This document shows positions 30,686 to 32,647 of a stretch of DNA of 32,647 bases, in pieces. The translations under genes and the position numbers were made by a program. Source of the stretch: Candidatus Rokuibacteriota bacterium (GTDB lineage Bacteria; Methylomirabilota; Methylomirabilia; Rokubacteriales; CSP1-6); NCBI GenBank assembly GCA_003220475.1, contig QHSO01000008.1, positions 1 through 32,647 of the forward strand. The letters run 5' to 3'. The notes under the pieces are model-generated. The model did not search any database and was not told where the DNA came from. It worked only from the letters and a program-made list of their open reading frames with translations. The number at the start of each line of letters is the position of its first letter. The first letter of the stretch is position 1.

Positions 30686-31315
30686 ATGATAGCCGAGCGG
30701 TCGACGACAGTCCGCGCTGGCGCCGAGACCCTCGAAGCCCGCCTCGCCGTACCGCCCGGGGCTCGGCTGGGCGTCGTCGTCAGCCATCCGCATCCTCTTT
30801 ATGGGGGCGACATGGACAATCCGGTCGTCGCGCGGATCGTCGAGGTCTGCGCCGCCCGGGGGCTTGCTACGCTGCGCTTCAACTTTCGGGGTGTGGGGGC
30901 GTCGACCGGTCGACACGAGGGTGGACGGGGGGAGCAAGACGACATTCGCGCCAGTCTCGCCCTGCTCGAGGAGACGCTGGGGGGCGGAGCCCGCCTGGCG
31001 CTGGCCGGCTACTCGTTCGGAGCGGCGGTCGCGGCCGCCGTCGCCGCGACGTCGCCGGTCGCGGGCTTGGCCGTGGTGGCTCCGCCCTTGCGCATTACGG
31101 AGATGCAGCTGCCTACCGGGATCGCCGGCCCCGTGCTGGTCGTCGTCGGGGCCGAGGACCAGTACTGTCCCCCCGCCGCGCTGGAGACGATGCACGCACA
31201 GCTGCCTTCGGCGACGGTCGTCGTGGTCGAGGGGACGGATCATTTCTTCTTCGGATCGCTGGCCGCGCTGGGCGATGCCGTCGGCTCGTGGGCCGACGCC
31301 ATGCTGGCCGCCTAA
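30686..31315 (+). CDS. Alpha/beta hydrolase
   Basis: 209 residues from ATG 30686. Features of the small dienelactone-hydrolase-like alpha/beta group: VVVSHPHPLYGGDMDNPVV (oxyanion region), ATLRFNFRGVGASTGRHEGG, the nucleophile elbow GYSFGAA (Ser), PVLVVVGAEDQYCPP (acid Asp) and EGTDHFFFG (His). The Ser-Asp-His triad is therefore complete. Substrate unknown; cytoplasmic. No Shine-Dalgarno is seen; TATTCT ends 12 bases before the ATG. The ORF track start at 30644 is less likely. The 3' end overlaps the convergent DUF502 gene by 4 bases. Confidence 0.85.
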   Translation: MIAERSTTVRAGAETLEARLAVPPGARLGVVVSHPHPLYGGDMDNPVVARIVEVCAARGLATLRFNFRGVGASTGRHEGGRGEQDDIRASLALLEETLGGGARLALAGYSFGAAVAAAVAATSPVAGLAVVAPPLRITEMQLPTGIAGPVLVVVGAEDQYCPPAALETMHAQLPSATVVVVEGTDHFFFGSLAALGDAVGSWADAMLAA

Positions 31316-31911
31316 ATCCGCGGCAAGCGCGGAGGAGTGGCGGTGCCCGCGGACAGGATGATGCGGATGCCTTCCTCGACGCTGAGGCCGGTGTGGATGA
31401 CGTCGGCGTCGGGCACCACGATGATGTCGCCGAGATAGAGATTGTTCGAGGGGACGAAGACCGTGACCATCTCCCCCTTGCCGGCGGGCGCCTCGAGCAG
31501 CAGCTGGCTCGTCACGAACCCGAAGGCGTACGTGCCCTCCCGCGGGTGTTGAACGAGCACGACGGCCTTGAAGGAGTTGCGCCGCTCGGGCGAGAAGGAG
31601 TCGATGAGCATCTTCACGGAGGGGTACAGCAGTCGGAACACGGGCACGCGGTGCAGCCACCGGTCGGCGAAGGCCAGCACGCGCCGGCCGGCGACGTTGC
31701 GGGCGACGATCCCGAACAGCAGGATCAAGACGACCGCCGTGAGGAATCCCAGCCCCCAGCCCTCGACGGGCCGGCCCAGGATGCGCTCGTAGATCGGCGC
31801 AAAGCGGCTGTCGATCCAGCTCCAGAACGCATACAGGATCCAGGCGGTGGCGATGGCGGGAACCGTGACGAAAAAGCCCGCGATCAGTCGCACCTTGAGC
31901 CAGTTCTTCAT
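31312..31911 (-). CDS. DUF502 family membrane protein
   Basis: 199 residues with two N-terminal TM helices (~8-33, VRLIAGFFVTVPAIATAWILYAFWSW, and ~50-70, GLGFLTAVVLILLFGIVARNV), then a soluble beta-rich domain: RVPVFRLLYPSVKMLIDSF, FKAVVLVQHPREGTYAFGFVTSQ, VTVFVPSNNLYLGDIIVVPDADVIHTGLSVEEGIRIILSAG. This matches the widespread uncharacterised DUF502 family (inner membrane, function unknown). The ATG at 31911 is divergent from the SDR gene, with only 17 bases between the two start codons. CATAGT 9 bases upstream may be a -10. Confidence 0.88.
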   Translation of the reverse strand: MKNWLKVRLIAGFFVTVPAIATAWILYAFWSWIDSRFAPIYERILGRPVEGWGLGFLTAVVLILLFGIVARNVAGRRVLAFADRWLHRVPVFRLLYPSVKMLIDSFSPERRNSFKAVVLVQHPREGTYAFGFVTSQLLLEAPAGKGEMVTVFVPSNNLYLGDIIVVPDADVIHTGLSVEEGIRIILSAGTATPPRLPRI

Positions 31912-31928
31912 CGCACTTTGACTATGAC

Positions 31929-32647
31929 ATGACGCGCGGCCAACCCCAAACTCGCCGCCGCGCGCTCGTGACCGGCGGCGCGATCCGCCTGGGCCGCGCG
32001 ATTGCGCTGGGTCTGGCCGACGCCGGCTTCGACGTCGCGATCACCTACCATCGTTCGGGCGCCGCGGCGCGCACAACCGTGCGCGATCTGCGACGGCGCG
32101 GTGTCCGCGCCGTTGCGTTGCGCGCCGATCTTCGAAGCGCCGCCGCTGCGCGGGGGCTGGTTGGCGATGCCGCGCGCGCGCTCGGCGGCCTCGACGCGCT
32201 CGTCAACAACGCAGCGGGCTTCGCGCGCACGCCGCTTGCCACGTCCGCCGCCGGTGACTGGCGGGCGCTGCTCGCCATCAATCTGATCGCGCCGCTCGTG
32301 TGCACACAGGCCGCGGTGGCGCGTATGGGCGACGGCGGCCACATCGTCAACGTCGGCGACGCGTGGGCGCGCACCGCTCCCGCCGGCTGGTCGGCGTATG
32401 CCGCGTCGAAGGCCGCGCTCGAGATACTGACGCGGGTGCTCGCCGCCGAGTTGCGGCCTCACGGGATCGCCGTGAACTGCGTCGCGCCGGGACCGGTGCT
32501 CAAGCCACCAGGTCTTGCGCCGGCGCGCTGGCGCGCAATCACGCGCGGCCACGCGACGCGCCCTCGTGATGTGGTCGCAGCGGTGGTCCGCTTCGCGACG
32601 TGCCCACCAACGACGACCGGCCGCGTGCAAACAGTAACCGCGCGCCG
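31929..32647 (+). CDS. SDR family oxidoreductase, pteridine-reductase-like (3' end cut by window)
   Basis: At least 239 codons are open to the end of the window with no stop, which is why the ORF track misses it. Rossmann start RRALVTGGAIRLGRAIALGLA (TGGAxRLGR, the form seen in pteridine reductase/FolM-like SDRs rather than the plain TGxxxGxG), then LVNNAAGF, the catalytic Tyr-Lys in SAYAASKAALE, and LRPHGIAVNCVAPGPV. It reduces a carbonyl or pterin with NAD(P)H; the substrate is not decided. ATG 31929 is chosen; an ATG 5 bases earlier runs into a stop at once. Most of the usual 240-260 residue length is present. Confidence 0.88.
   Translation, partial: MTRGQPQTRRRALVTGGAIRLGRAIALGLADAGFDVAITYHRSGAAARTTVRDLRRRGVRAVALRADLRSAAAARGLVGDAARALGGLDALVNNAAGFARTPLATSAAGDWRALLAINLIAPLVCTQAAVARMGDGGHIVNVGDAWARTAPAGWSAYAASKAALEILTRVLAAELRPHGIAVNCVAPGPVLKPPGLAPARWRAITRGHATRPRDVVAAVVRFATCPPTTTGRVQTVTAR

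Noticed and set aside
1-32647. CRISPR array, tRNA/rRNA, transposase, phage or attachment site
   Set aside because: Gaps between genes are short (at most about 250 bases), with no regularly spaced repeats, no clover-leaf-like TPsiC motif in gaps, and no mobile-element gene seen by eye. A tRNA or covariance-model search would settle it.

Overview
The window is high-GC, gene-dense bacterial DNA with no tRNA, rRNA, CRISPR array, insertion sequence or phage gene that I could see. The longest gap between genes is about 250 bases. A complete tolQ-tolR-tolA-tolB-pal-cpoB cluster and several lipoprotein signal peptides show a diderm (Gram-negative type) cell. High GC, the mix of accessory oxidoreductases, amidohydrolases and cupins, and frequent GTG/TTG starts would fit an uncultured soil lineage such as Rokubacteria/Methylomirabilota. 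That placement is an impression, not a proof.

Layout. (1) 47-301: a small Cys/His protein, convergent with a large hybrid sensor kinase (303-3362, minus). (2) 3617-6527, plus: two tandem, equal-length M20 amidohydrolases and a lipoprotein Cu/Zn superoxide dismutase, joined by 4-base stop/start overlaps. (3) 6529-8052: citrate synthase (minus) divergent from a 97-residue helix-turn-helix protein. The two are separated by 72 bases carrying an AT-rich promoter/operator. (4) 8049-16086, minus: a tightly packed run of ABC ATPase, permease, GldG-like protein with a His-rich insertion, DUF4340 protein, HupE/UreJ-like membrane protein, AzlC, AzlD, a two-domain ThyX-like protein and a DinB-fold protein. 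(5) 16132-17532, minus: a secreted metallo-beta-lactamase-fold hydrolase with its own strong promoter, and a cupin. (6) 17587-23811, plus: GH88-like glycosidase, luciferase-like monooxygenase, dihydroorotate-dehydrogenase-like flavoprotein, CgeB-like glycosyltransferase, threonine-synthase-like PLP enzyme and 3-methyladenine DNA glycosylase. (7) 23735-25081, minus: GNAT acetyltransferase and a LolA-like exported protein. (8) 25199-30158, plus: the Tol-Pal cluster behind a near-consensus promoter. (9) 30165-32647: an anti-sigma-like zinc-finger protein, an alpha/beta hydrolase, a DUF502 membrane protein and an SDR oxidoreductase cut by the window end.

How they work together. The Tol-Pal genes form one envelope machine. 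The ABC/GldG/DUF4340/HupE genes look like one membrane system of unknown substrate, to which AzlCD, ThyX and DinB genes are physically joined. The HTH protein probably controls the citrate synthase gene across the shared promoter. Several single genes have a -10-like hexamer 5-12 bases before the start codon and no Shine-Dalgarno, which suggests leaderless messages alongside the leadered, Shine-Dalgarno genes.

The best candidates for something undescribed are the ABC-GldG-HupE operon, the split HTH/citrate synthase pair, the dihydroorotate-dehydrogenase-like protein without its catalytic base, and the ThyX-like protein with its signature divided between two halves.
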